Origin: Pseudocercospora fijiensis CIRAD86
Taxonomy: Eukaryota > Ascomycota > Dothideomycetes > Mycosphaerellales > Mycosphaerellaceae
Reading direction: 5' to 3'
Length of the DNA: 64,000 nucleotides
Assembly: GCF_000340215.1 (NCBI RefSeq)
Contig: NW_006921544.1
Span: 67,782-131,781, forward strand
Numbering within the stretch: position 1 is the stretch's first letter; the number at the start of each line of letters is the position of its first letter. The notes under the pieces were generated by a model. The model was not told the DNA's origin, did no database searches, and saw only the letters and a program-made list of their open reading frames with translations. A program made the position numbers and the translations under genes. Of the stretch, positions 11,788 through 20,740 are shown in pieces.

Positions 11788-12340
11788 ATAGTATATTAAC
11801 GTAAGAGGGCTACTACTACTACCGCTAGCTCCGGTACTAGAAAGGGCGTCGCGAGTAAGGCTCCGCGTAAGATAACGGCGGGCAAGGCTCTACGCAAGAC
11901 GATAACTAGCGCTTCTACTACTAGTAGCAATCGTACGAAGCGTCGATAGCGCCTAGGAAGTAAGTCCTATTTATAGCCGGTAGCGTAGCCGGCATTCTTA
12001 CTATCTTTTTACTAATCCTTCTTTAGCCGTAGCCCTCCGTAAGATTCGGTAGTATTAGAAGAGTTCTAAGCTCCTAATCCGTAAAGCTCCTTTCTAACGA
12101 TTTATTCGCGAAATTACCTAGGATTATAGAACGGACCTTCGCTTCTAAGCCTCCGCGATAGGCGCCCTTTAAGAGGCTATAGAAGCCTACCTAGTTCGTA
12201 TCTTCGAATATATGTTTCTCTTCTACCTCTTTTCGGACTATACTAATACTATTTTAGCGGTTAACCTTATAGCTATCTACGCGAAGCGTATAACGATTAT
12301 AGACAAGGATTTTAAAGCACTCGATTAGATTCTAAAAGGC
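11788..12340 (+). pseudogene. Histone H3 gene with two introns (D' cargo, H3-B)
   Basis: Exon 1 (11788-11959) encodes a basic tail with SKAPRK and AGKALRKT blocks resembling the GGKAPRKQLATKAARKS part of H3. Intron 1 is 11960-12026: GTAAGT donor, ACTAAT branch-like site, TTTAG acceptor. Splicing rebuilds RLGTVALRKIR, the H3 GTVALREIRRYQK motif. Exon 2 (12027-12209) reads KLLIRKAPF, RFIREIT, DYRTDLRF, ASAIGAL.EAIEAYLVRIFE. Intron 2 is 12210-12257, and its donor reads ATATGT, explained by RIP of GTATGT preceded by T; it has ACTAAT and TTTTAG. Exon 3 reads VNLIAIYAKRITIIDKDF. With introns removed, the fold aligns with H3 end to end without gaps. Start ATA at 11788 is presumably a former ATG. It is clearly a different gene from H3-A. 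Host-gene capture is the simplest origin. The copy in D is at 48929-49490. Confidence 0.92.
11960..12026 (+). other. Intron 1 of H3-B in D' with CCGG minisatellite
   Basis: 67-bp intron with GTAAGT donor, ACTAAT at 12011-12016 and TTTAG acceptor. It contains TAGCCGGTAGCGTAGCCGG. The same intron in D (49101-49179) is 79 bp; the 12-bp difference equals one extra TAGCCGGTAGCG unit. Confidence 0.85.
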
Positions 12341-12668
12341 TAGAATATCTATATTCGAGATAGTGCTAGATAGGATAGATATACTAGTAGGAAGGATGTT
12401 CGTAGTGTCGTCTATAAGCTTTTCTATATACGAAATAAGCCGCTATTATACGGCGCTGTATACCGCGCTCTAAATACTCTCTAAGCATACCTATATAGTA
12501 TAGTATACTTTATTAGCCGTATAGAATAGAAGTCTTCGAAAAACCCGTTAGTGCTTAGGAGTAAAAAGGCCGACTACGCTACCGGCTACGCTGCCGGCTA
12601 CGCTACTAGGTCTTATAAAGAACTAAAAGAAGATAGACATTCTAGTTAATTTGTATTAGTTTGGATTT

Positions 12669-13193
12669 TTATAAAAAGCAAACAAGGAAAAAAGGAGGAA
12701 GATTGAAGAACCTAATACTTATAGTTATAGGCATTATCCCTGTTCTCTAGACTATATTATATACCTGCTTTCGCAACTCTACTTAATACTCCTACTAAAT
12801 ATCCTTATACTCTACCTACTAGAAATTCAACTAGGTACCTAGACCTATAGCTACCTCTATATCTTTTACTATCTTCTATAGGTTAAAGGACTCCTCTATA
12901 GTAGCCTCTACTTCCTTATATAATACGAAGTTACTACCTACCCTATCCTTAATATCTACTAAATAACCTAGAGTTCTAAGGAACGAACTAGCATTCGGCC
13001 GTAGTATAGCGAGTAACTAGTAGAACGCCCTATAGAGCTACCTTATAGCTATTTCGTATATAGTACCGATATCGAGGGAGGAGCTATCTTAGTACTTAAT
13101 ATTAGAGTATAGTTTAGTAGGAAAGTGCTAGAACTTCTTAAGGAGAGCTTCGACGGAAATCGATAAGTTCTACCTAGATCTAGATAAAGACAT
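12669..13193 (-). pseudogene. Unidentified minus-strand cargo gene at right end of D'
   Basis: On the minus strand an ATG at 13193 opens a frame interrupted only by TAG/TAA down to about 12669, giving roughly 174 residues. It reads MSLSRSR, then SVEALLKKF, TIYEIAIR.LYRAFY, FLRTLGYLVDIKDRVGSNF and EVEATIEESFNL. Leucine spacing suggests a helical protein. The family is not recognised. The gene is conserved in D (49828-50351, with the start changed to ATA). Because it lies within about 450 bp of the right terminus in both copies, it belongs to the transposon. Histone chaperone or transposase partner are guesses only. Confidence 0.55.
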
Positions 13194-13419
13194 TCTACTA
13201 AGTAGTTAGGGAATTGAACCGTAAACGAAAGGATAAAATTTATACCTAAGGAGTGCAGTTTCCGAACTAAACTATAATGCCTTATATATATATATATATG
13301 CTTTTAATTAGTTAGTGCCCTTAGCTAATTGTCTATAGATTTAAGGTTATATAAGTACCTTTATACAACTACGTAGCCTAAGTAGGATTCGAAAATTCTA
13401 TAAGTACTAAGGACTAAAA

Positions 13420-13637
13420 ATGCCGGCTACGCTACCGGCTACGCTACCGGCTATACTGCTAAGTCTTATAAAGGGCTTGCTTAAAGCTACGTATACATTC
13501 GTACACTTCTTAAAAACCGATAAATTATATAGTTCGAACTAGCTACTTATATAGTTGCTTAGCAAACTAACCTAAACTAAACTAGAGTTTCGGCTTAGTA
13601 AACTAAACCAAACTAACCCGAACTACTACGGGGTCTA
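13420..13637. repeat. Right terminal region of D' with hAT inverted repeat
   Basis: A CCGGCTACG minisatellite at 13422-13458 is followed by a subterminal array of AAACTAA/CTAAACT motifs (13570-13620) and the terminus AACCCGAACTACTACGGGGTCTA ending at 13637. The same end occurs at 50751 and, more degraded, at 22896. Arrays of short repeats next to short inverted ends are typical of hAT transposase binding regions. Confidence 0.8.
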
Positions 13638-15880
13638 GAGCCTAATCCGAATAAGCGACAAACTCGCTAGGATATACGAGCTAAGGCGACGCGGACCTAG
13701 GCTCTTATTAACTAGTTTAACTAGCAAGGGCGTAGCGGTAATTATAGTAGTTAGGGTCGTAGAGGAAACTATAGTAGGCTAACGGCTCGTAGTAGGAAGA
13801 AATAAGTAGTAGGCCTATAGTAGCTAGCTAGCTAGGATACCTTCGTAGAATAGTTAATTTAATTTCTTTATATGTTTAAGGTTTCTTAGTCCGGGAGGTA
13901 AGGAAGCGTTAGTCTAAGGATAGACTTCTTAGTCCGGGAGAGAAAATATAGTAGGGAAACCTAGCTTAGTATAGGGGTACACTTTTGTATCTTTCCTTTT
14001 CCCTTAATATATATATATATAAGATATATAGGGAGATAGCTACGACAATATATAGAAGGATAGATATAAGGAATGTATCTTATTTAGCTATAATATAGTT
14101 CTTTCTATAATTATTCTCTTCTCTTTATTATTTACAATCCTTTAATATATATATATATATACGTAATACTACGCCGACCCCTCGTAGCTACTTAAGAGAT
14201 ATCGAATACTAGGCCTATAGCGTACAGTTCCCTATATATATACCTCTACCTACGACCTACTCGTCCCGCCTATACTATATACTGCTAATTTTAGGTAGGT
14301 CTTAGTATAATATTAGATCCGTAGGTTAGAACTAACTAGCCTTAGGCTATAGTATTTTATATACGGATTTTTACTATAGAATAAGAAGTACGAATAGACC
14401 GGAGCGTTAAAGCGCGATCGACGACTTTAATATCGAATCTATAGTAATAAGTATAGTAAAGTATAAGAGGAGAGTTATCGCTATTTCCTAGGACTAGTAC
14501 GAGAGTAATTTAAGTATATAGTTATATATATACCGAGATATTCGGCTAAGATAGTACCTTAAATATAATATCTACGCTTATACTACTTATTAAGGACTAG
14601 TCTTAGCTATCTATTACTATCTTTACTATATATAATCCCTAGCCGATAGGCGTCTCCTCTAGACTTAGTCCGAGCTAGGGCAAAGTATAACTATTAGGCG
14701 GCCTAGCTAGGCGCTCTATTTCTATACTATAGCCTAGTTAATCTAGAATAGCCCGTTATTATCCCTATCTATTTTATTAATAACATTTTTAACTTTAAAT
14801 AGCTTTAAGCGGTCTAGTATATTATTAGTAACGCCGTATTCTAGAATATTATTATATAGAGCGATATACGAGTTAGTAAGATAGACTTAGTTATATTTTT
14901 AAAGTTAGTAAATAGATACCTATATAAATAAAGCTAAATCTAATCTACCTACTACTAACGCTTCGCCTTATAGTTAAACTTATTATCTCTAATCTAGAAG
15001 CGTCCGGTCTAAGCCTATAGCTTAACCTTAAGGCTCTAGTAGTCGGCGTTCTCCTCTATAACTCTATACTAGCGAGTATATTACTACTTACGTAATTATA
15101 AAGATACGCTTCTAGATAATATTACGCTAATCCTTTTATTTAGAAGATCCTAGGCCTTAAGAAAGCTATACTAGATAGCGGTAGGATTACGAAATACCTA
15201 GTATATATTTATAAAGCTTTATACTAAAATACTATCTTCTAGTTGATACTTATTAAAGAATCGACGACTAATTAAGCTAGTTAACTCTTCGCGTATTTCT
15301 TCTACGCTTATACGAGTCTTAGAATAAAAGAGGCCTTAAATTATATAGTTCTAGTAAGTCTTAGTACTTTTATTATCTATATATATAAAGATTACCTTCT
15401 TAGATAGTAATATAAGGCTACTATAGAGATTGATAATACTAGCGTTCTTCTTCTTTAGAGTTATACGTTAGCTACGATAGCGGACGTTAGGGATAGTAAT
15501 ATTAGTTTTCTTATCTAAGTCCTTTTTATCTATCTCTTAGCGAGCTTAAGTACTAGGCTACTAGACTAGTAGATTGCCTTCTATACTACCTTCTATATTA
15601 CCTCTATAAGAAGAAGCTTCCCGACTAGTAGGACTATTTCTATCGTTATCGCCCTTATTATAATTATTATTATTATAGCGATAGTATCTACTCTAAATAT
15701 TACTTATACTAGGCGGTACCCGATAACGAAGTTCTTTATATATTTAGTATAGGATATAACCTATACTACTTAAAGTTTAGTAGTTAAGACAAGGGAGTTA
15801 TTAATAGTCTTTATCTAAACAGATATATTCTTTAATGTGCATATCTAAAGACTAGTACTACAGTGCCGGGATCCCAAATT
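13638..15880. mobile_element. Unidentified RIP-damaged repeat right of D'
   Basis: TA-rich, CA/TG-poor DNA with short (TA)n runs near 14015 and 14145. A block CTTAGTCCGGGAGG/CTTCTTAGTCCGGGAGAG is duplicated at about 13885 and 13928. On the minus strand between about 15565 and 14740 one frame is interrupted only by TAG/TAA. It reads NITIPNVRYRS, VEEIREELTSLISRRFFNKY, FRNPTAI.YSFLKA and similar. This looks like a real former protein that I cannot assign. D' appears to have inserted into this sequence, but its other side is outside the window. Confidence 0.5.
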
Positions 15881-15887
15881 GCTTACA

Positions 15888-17300
15888 TTAAAGACTATCT
15901 CGGCTTTTCCTCCTCTTCGCTATACGACTAGCGATAGTATCCTCAACCTGATCTATACCTAAATGCTCCACATGCCCCAAATCTGTAGCAGCAATGTCCG
16001 CACAAAGCCACTCTGCGTTCGGGCTCTTCCTCCGCCTTTTTCGAGTCCCGACCTGCCCCTGCTGTCCAAACCTCTGTTCTACGGGACGTAAGCTCTTACG
16101 TTTTTCTTCATCAGCCGCTGTTAGCATCGCACTCAGCTCAGCAAAGGTGATTTTTGCAAGCGTCTCGTTCAACTCTGACTGTGTGAGGAAGGTAGTAGAA
16201 GTCGGATCCTCGTTCTGGATGATTGACGGTGGCATGGCATCGCGAACTAGGAGCTGGAACTCGCCTTGTTGCGTCTGGCCTTTGTCGTTACGGAAGGGGA
16301 CCTTGTCTATGGAGATTTCAACATCACCCATTCCACTCGCGTTCAGCGCAGAGCGCCAGAGGGTGACAGTTGCTGAACGGTCCGGAGTCTTTCCCGATTT
16401 CGCCGCCTTCTGGGTCGATTTCGGTAGGTAAGGGAGTTTGAGAGCAACCACAGTCTTGATGAAATTGTCGCTGTCTAGGATGTAGGCTTCGCCAGTGAGA
16501 GAAAGTGATTCTATCGACTGTGAATTTCCGATCTCCATAACCAACGGTGGATAGTGTCTCTGCTCCTCGTGCATCAGCGCGATGTCTGGTATTCTCTGAG
16601 CTGCCTTTCCCTCCGTTTCCCGGGAGGTCGATGATCCAAAAGTTGTCGTTATGTCCACTTGGGCAGATTCTTGTAAGCTCTCAAGTTCTCCGGAGGCTCC
16701 TCTCCTATGCGCGCTCAGCTCTTCGGTGTCCCGCGCCCCCCAGTTCTTCATCCTCTGCCTGTGATCAAACGTGATGGTGGAGTTGCCCTCATCCTTAATC
16801 ATGCGCAACACCGCCGCGGCATTGGCATTGCCGCTGGCGTGCCACCTGTCTGCCAGCTCATCCCGCCTCTTCAGCACATGCGTTCGCAGCTGCTTGATAA
16901 ACGACTCGTGAAGGACATCCGGCATGCGCAAGGAGAATTCCTCGGTGTGCGGGTCCCAGTCCCAACGCAATTTGTTGCTACACCAGGTCTTGAAGTCGTC
17001 GTCGTCGGTGCCGTCGCAATCTGCGCCCGGCGCAAGGAATTCGTCGTGCAGTCGCTCGAATTCGGCGGCCGAAGTGTGAAAAGTGACGCGCGCGTGCTGC
17101 GGTGTATATTGACCCGAAAAGATAGCTCGCAGACTTCCAGTAATGGAGTGCGCGTCTGATACAAGATGAGATGGGATCGCGGAAGCCCGCGGCAGGCCTG
17201 GGTGCGATGGTGAGGCTTCGTGCGAGGCGGGCGGCGATGGTGGGAGTGTGGAGGAGAAATCGGGGCACTTCTTTTGTGGAGGGGGCGTCGACATGGACAT
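15888..17300 (-). CDS. Hypothetical protein with PD-(D/E)XK-like core
   Basis: Intact 470-codon frame with normal fungal composition. The N-terminal 50 residues are proline/serine rich. Residues about 238-316 read RIPDIAL, a short gap, YPPLVMEIGNSQS, EAYILDSDNFIKTVVAL and ATVTLWRSALN. This matches a pattern I associate with fungal proteins of restriction-nuclease-like fold (PD, then V.E...SQ, then YI..S...I..VV, then lWR), with candidate acidic residues D239 and E256. A lysine at the usual catalytic place is not obvious, so activity is doubtful. TRKRRRK and AKRRKSR near the C-terminus could be nuclear signals. I chose ATG 17300 (MSMST); an in-frame opening continues upstream without another ATG nearby. 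The gene diverges from the gene starting at 17461 across about 160 bp. The last 50 bp show mild RIP-like bias next to the repeat. Confidence 0.75.
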   Translation of the reverse strand: MSMSTPPPQKKCPDFSSTLPPSPPASHEASPSHPGLPRASAIPSHLVSDAHSITGSLRAIFSGQYTPQHARVTFHTSAAEFERLHDEFLAPGADCDGTDDDDFKTWCSNKLRWDWDPHTEEFSLRMPDVLHESFIKQLRTHVLKRRDELADRWHASGNANAAAVLRMIKDEGNSTITFDHRQRMKNWGARDTEELSAHRRGASGELESLQESAQVDITTTFGSSTSRETEGKAAQRIPDIALMHEEQRHYPPLVMEIGNSQSIESLSLTGEAYILDSDNFIKTVVALKLPYLPKSTQKAAKSGKTPDRSATVTLWRSALNASGMGDVEISIDKVPFRNDKGQTQQGEFQLLVRDAMPPSIIQNEDPTSTTFLTQSELNETLAKITFAELSAMLTAADEEKRKSLRPVEQRFGQQGQVGTRKRRRKSPNAEWLCADIAATDLGHVEHLGIDQVEDTIASRIAKRRKSRDSL

Positions 17301-17460
17301 GTAGGCGTTGGTACACGATGGAGTGGTGATGGAAGCAGGAAGTTCGTGTTCCTGAGATGGATGGGGCGGTACTCGACAAGGCCCATTCCCGAGACCGAGA
17401 CCGCGGCTGAACCTTGTGCCAGTATTAGCTGCCAACTCACCCACGAGCAGCGCAGCAACG
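17301..17460. promoter_or_regulatory. Shared divergent intergenic region
   Basis: About 160 bp separate the two divergent start codons. It must hold both promoters or part of them. I see no clear TATA box. If the plus gene starts at 17491 the spacer is 190 bp. Confidence 0.5.
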
Positions 17461-20121
17461 ATGTGCGCTGGCCTCACACACGCCTCAAATATGGCTCGCC
17501 GACGATACACTTCTTCTGATGTCCCCCCAGAAGATAATGTTGTACCACCGACTGCTGTCGAAGCCCTCGCCGCCGAAGCCGAAATCGACAAGAAGCTTGA
17601 ACTCTTCCAGCAACTCTGGCGCCAATACGCTACGTGCCCGGCGGCAACGACCTCTGCTCTCACATTTGCACTGCAAGATGAACCACATGTTGCACTCCTT
17701 CGCGAGCTTCGGCTTGCCGTGGAAGGTCGTATGGTAAACCGCCGAGTCGTAACGCAATTGAATGCCCTCAACGACCCAACCCGCAATCCATGGAGGCTTA
17801 GCGGCGAGTTCAACTTCCTCATTCTCTACGCAATTTTCGGCGACGCTGCCTGCCAGAGTCATCAGTTCCTCTCGGCCCTTCGCGACCTTTCCGCCATCCC
17901 CAATCTGTCCTTCGCCGATGCCGTCGGGCGCATTCAAGCAGCACGCAGAGCAGACCCCACAGAGACCGGCCAACAAGGCATCCAGCCACGACACGCCCGT
18001 GGCGCACTCGAATCATGTCAGGCGGACGGAATGCAGCCGACGAAGCCTCGTAGCAGACCGAAGCAGTGGACGGAGACACACGGAGGACGCTCTGGGAAAA
18101 AGGCGAGCAAGCAAGCATTATCAAAGGCCTCCACTGCCATACACGCGAGCAATTGGAATGGCCTACAAGATGTGTCTGAGCCAGAGCTACATCCTTCGCA
18201 TAAGGAGCAGAGCGATCGTAGCGCTGTACATATGGGCAGGGATGAAGCGCTGCAGGTGCCGGGAGGTGTGCAGCGAATGGGACCAAATACGCTTGATCAG
18301 ACACGACATGAAGAGCAGAATGATGAGCCAGACGAAGAGACTACCGATGGAGAGACTACTGAGCAATCAATCGAACAAGGCAGATTCCGTAGACCACTTT
18401 CCGGCGCTCACAAAGCCGACGACAGCCTTGAGATTGATGAAGATGATCAGCAGCAGCTAGACGGAATGGCCGAACAAGACACCTCTTTTCTTCAGGACGA
18501 CGACTCTTTTGGAGGCTTCGACTGTGGCCAGCAGGACTCCGACCACGAGCAGAGTCAGAGCGACCCCCAGGCTCAGAGCGTGGAGGCGAATATGCGGAAC
18601 GAGCCGTCCTCGCTTCAGAAGTCAGCCACGTCTACCTATGGCGCAGCTATCCCGACTTCTTCTTTCCCGAACCCCACCAATTCCACCAACTCCATCAACA
18701 AAACTGCAGAGCCCAGCATCGTGAAGCCCCATACCCTGCCGCTGCTGTCCACCATTGACGACAACAGTGACAGCCCGTGTTGTCGCCCGCGCCCAGGTCA
18801 CGCATCGAGCTTGCCTTTCCACATGAGCAAACGCAACAACGTCACGATGAGGGGCCAAGATGTCAATAGGCCTACCAAGCGTGTGCGCTTCAGCGACGAG
18901 ATCACGGACACCTCGCCCTTTGAATCTGCCTTCGCCGAACTCTCCACCGAGACGAACAACTTCGCTCACCTTATGCAAGGCGCTTTCGACTTTTTCCAGC
19001 CGAGCTCAGCTGATGGGCAACTTCTCGCATCCTGCCGACCTAGTGCCGATGGCGCCGATACTGCTGTTCTATCCGATGCCTCGACGCTCGGTCGTCCTCT
19101 CTGCCTTGCCCTCGCCGATGAGAACCGCCGCTGGATTCTTGCTGAGTACCACCCGCAGACCGACTCGCTTACGCTTCACTGCCCGGAAGAGATGATTACC
19201 AAGGTCGATCTGGAGAAAGATGCTTTTCAAGCTCAAGAGGAAAACAACGCTCAGGCCCGAGACAGTAATGTGGCTTCCGCTTTGATGCCGCGCATCTGTG
19301 CCCTTCTTGAAAGCGTGCGCCCGCGCCCTGCCACAACAGGCACACAGAATGAGGTTCAGCCTGCTCGCCGCTTCCTGTCCTGCACTACAGTACGTCTTCC
19401 CTCATTTCGGACATATGGCGACACTGCGAAGGGAACTCGGAACCGTCTAATCGAGATTGCTGGGTCCGCCGCTGCGTGTGCTGTCCTTCTTACACTGGGT
19501 CGAACCATCAGCGAAACCATCGACGGTCATCTGTGGCTGTTCGCCATGCATACTGCCGCCCAGATGTCCGAAGATATGGGTTTGATTGGTCGTATGCCGA
19601 CATCGCCGCCTATGCAAGTCCAAAGCAGACCGAACACCACGCTGGAGGAGCTTCGTGAAAAGGCGAATGCTATTGAGATGGCCCAGGTGGCTTCTCAGGG
19701 TGTTATGGAGGAAATTCGCCTTCATCTCGATAGAGGGATGACATCTTCTCGGTCTGTTGAACAGTTTCGGGTCCTGCGCTCCGCCATAAGCTCCGCCATC
19801 AGCTCCAAGCCACCTGCAGACCATCCCGACGACGCATACATCGCTGGCCTTCGACGCACTGCTGAGGATGCCCCGGCTCACCGTCGTGCTGCTGCTGAAG
19901 CCTTCCTCCGAGAAGAGCTTGCCAGCCGAGATACAGCCTCGAAGCCGGCCAGAGTGTGGAAGGATGTGCACAAACAGCTTGGTCTCCTTCAGGTCTCTCA
20001 TTCCGATCGCGCTGAAGCTTCGTATACGGAGGCGGAGGAGACGCACAATCGATTCAAAAAGCTGCTTGAGGCGAGTCTGTCGGAGCTGAAGAAGCTGAGT
20101 CTGGAGGCGCTAGAGCGTTAG
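17461..20121 (+). CDS. Large hypothetical protein (886 aa), acidic middle, helical C-terminus
   Basis: Intact frame, no RIP stops, stop TAG at 20119-20121. ATG 17461 (MCAGLTHASNM) has A at -3; a second ATG at 17491 (MARRRYTSSD) also has a good context and would give 876 residues. Layout: a helical N-terminal 150 residues (LELFQQLWRQYAT, RNPWRLSGEFNFLILYAIFGD); a long disordered, glutamate/aspartate/glutamine-rich middle with DSLEIDEDDQQQ and SFLQDDDSFGGFD; a basic patch RPTKRVRFSDE; a globular-looking segment with RPLCLALADENRRWILAEYHP; LSCTTVRLPSFRTYG; ETIDGHLWLFAMHTAAQMSED; and a C-terminal helix ending LLEASLSELKKLSLEALER. I do not recognise a family. The basic/acidic alternation would suit a nuclear or chromatin role, but that is speculation. 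It shares the undamaged island with the divergent nuclease-like gene. Confidence 0.7.
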   Translation: MCAGLTHASNMARRRYTSSDVPPEDNVVPPTAVEALAAEAEIDKKLELFQQLWRQYATCPAATTSALTFALQDEPHVALLRELRLAVEGRMVNRRVVTQLNALNDPTRNPWRLSGEFNFLILYAIFGDAACQSHQFLSALRDLSAIPNLSFADAVGRIQAARRADPTETGQQGIQPRHARGALESCQADGMQPTKPRSRPKQWTETHGGRSGKKASKQALSKASTAIHASNWNGLQDVSEPELHPSHKEQSDRSAVHMGRDEALQVPGGVQRMGPNTLDQTRHEEQNDEPDEETTDGETTEQSIEQGRFRRPLSGAHKADDSLEIDEDDQQQLDGMAEQDTSFLQDDDSFGGFDCGQQDSDHEQSQSDPQAQSVEANMRNEPSSLQKSATSTYGAAIPTSSFPNPTNSTNSINKTAEPSIVKPHTLPLLSTIDDNSDSPCCRPRPGHASSLPFHMSKRNNVTMRGQDVNRPTKRVRFSDEITDTSPFESAFAELSTETNNFAHLMQGAFDFFQPSSADGQLLASCRPSADGADTAVLSDASTLGRPLCLALADENRRWILAEYHPQTDSLTLHCPEEMITKVDLEKDAFQAQEENNAQARDSNVASALMPRICALLESVRPRPATTGTQNEVQPARRFLSCTTVRLPSFRTYGDTAKGTRNRLIEIAGSAAACAVLLTLGRTISETIDGHLWLFAMHTAAQMSEDMGLIGRMPTSPPMQVQSRPNTTLEELREKANAIEMAQVASQGVMEEIRLHLDRGMTSSRSVEQFRVLRSAISSAISSKPPADHPDDAYIAGLRRTAEDAPAHRRAAAEAFLREELASRDTASKPARVWKDVHKQLGLLQVSHSDRAEASYTEAEETHNRFKKLLEASLSELKKLSLEALER

Positions 20122-20740
20122 TCGAATGATGACATTCATAAGTGGCGCCGGTTTGCGGATGGCGACAGTGCAACACCATGGCAACTAGGTTGAAGGGCAT
20201 GACTTTTGAGCGATACATGATACCCCTTTGCATGTAAGATACGACAACATTGTATTTTTGGTAACGCATTCTTAGCTACCATTGTCGTAGACGCATTTTG
20301 ATGGGTTTGGTGTATTATATCAGTCAAAGAATGAACTTTTGGCAGCCATCCATGCCTGGTTCCTACCACTCAATGTCTTGAGATACCCTTGCCTAACTCG
20401 TCAAGCTCTCCTGTTGGTCTTATAGCATGCTGAAGCACGAGGACGAAAACAAACACGAGCAAGTAGAGCTGGTATCTTGAAGACTTTGCGAGTGCGATTG
20501 CGTAGGGCATAACGAGTGCTCATCGCTGGCGATGCAGGACGACTGCGTCGAGCGCACGAGTTCAAGGACACTTTTGGTCGAGCTAAAGATAGCGCCGAAG
20601 CCGATGAGATTGGGGCACCCGCAGGAGTGTCCTAGATGCTAGTAGTACGCATGTCCGCGATGAGATTGTCGGCGAAGACCTCGAGGCTACATGTCAAAGT
20701 CGCGGTCCGTCTACCTTCTCGGTAAGGATCTTTTTTATTA
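20122..20740. other. 3' flank of the gene island
   Basis: Normal base composition, CA and TG well represented, no convincing gene. The first 250 bp probably hold the 3' UTR and terminator of the preceding gene. Composition switches to the RIP-damaged type at about 20730-20760. Confidence 0.6.

Larger units (their letters stand above)
6558..13637 (+). mobile_element. Element D': right part of a large hAT transposon with histone H3 cargo
   Basis: The sequence from 6563 to 13637 aligns throughout with 43882-50751 (element D). It ends in the hAT terminus CGGGGTCTA at 13637, with subterminal AAACTAA/TTTAGTTT-type motifs from about 13560. Its left part lies beyond element A and outside the window. 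Gene order: hAT transposase relic, histone H3-like gene with a long tail, coiled-coil-type reading, intron-containing histone H3 gene, minus-strand gene, right terminus. RIP damage is heavy but D' keeps more CA and TG than D, so it is the better copy for reconstruction by alignment. The duplicate layout in D argues that these genes travel with the transposon rather than being separate insertions. Confidence 0.85.

Noticed and set aside
14000..14170. (TA)n runs as possible origins or promoters
   Set aside because: Simple AT-rich runs in RIP-damaged DNA; no supporting signal.
17416..17460. Upstream start of the 901-codon reading
   Set aside because: The first codon is GTG; a fungal gene would start at ATG 17461 or 17491.
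16871..17519. Overlapping short frames on both strands around the divergent promoter and first exons
   Set aside because: Shadows of the two long frames, with no independent support.
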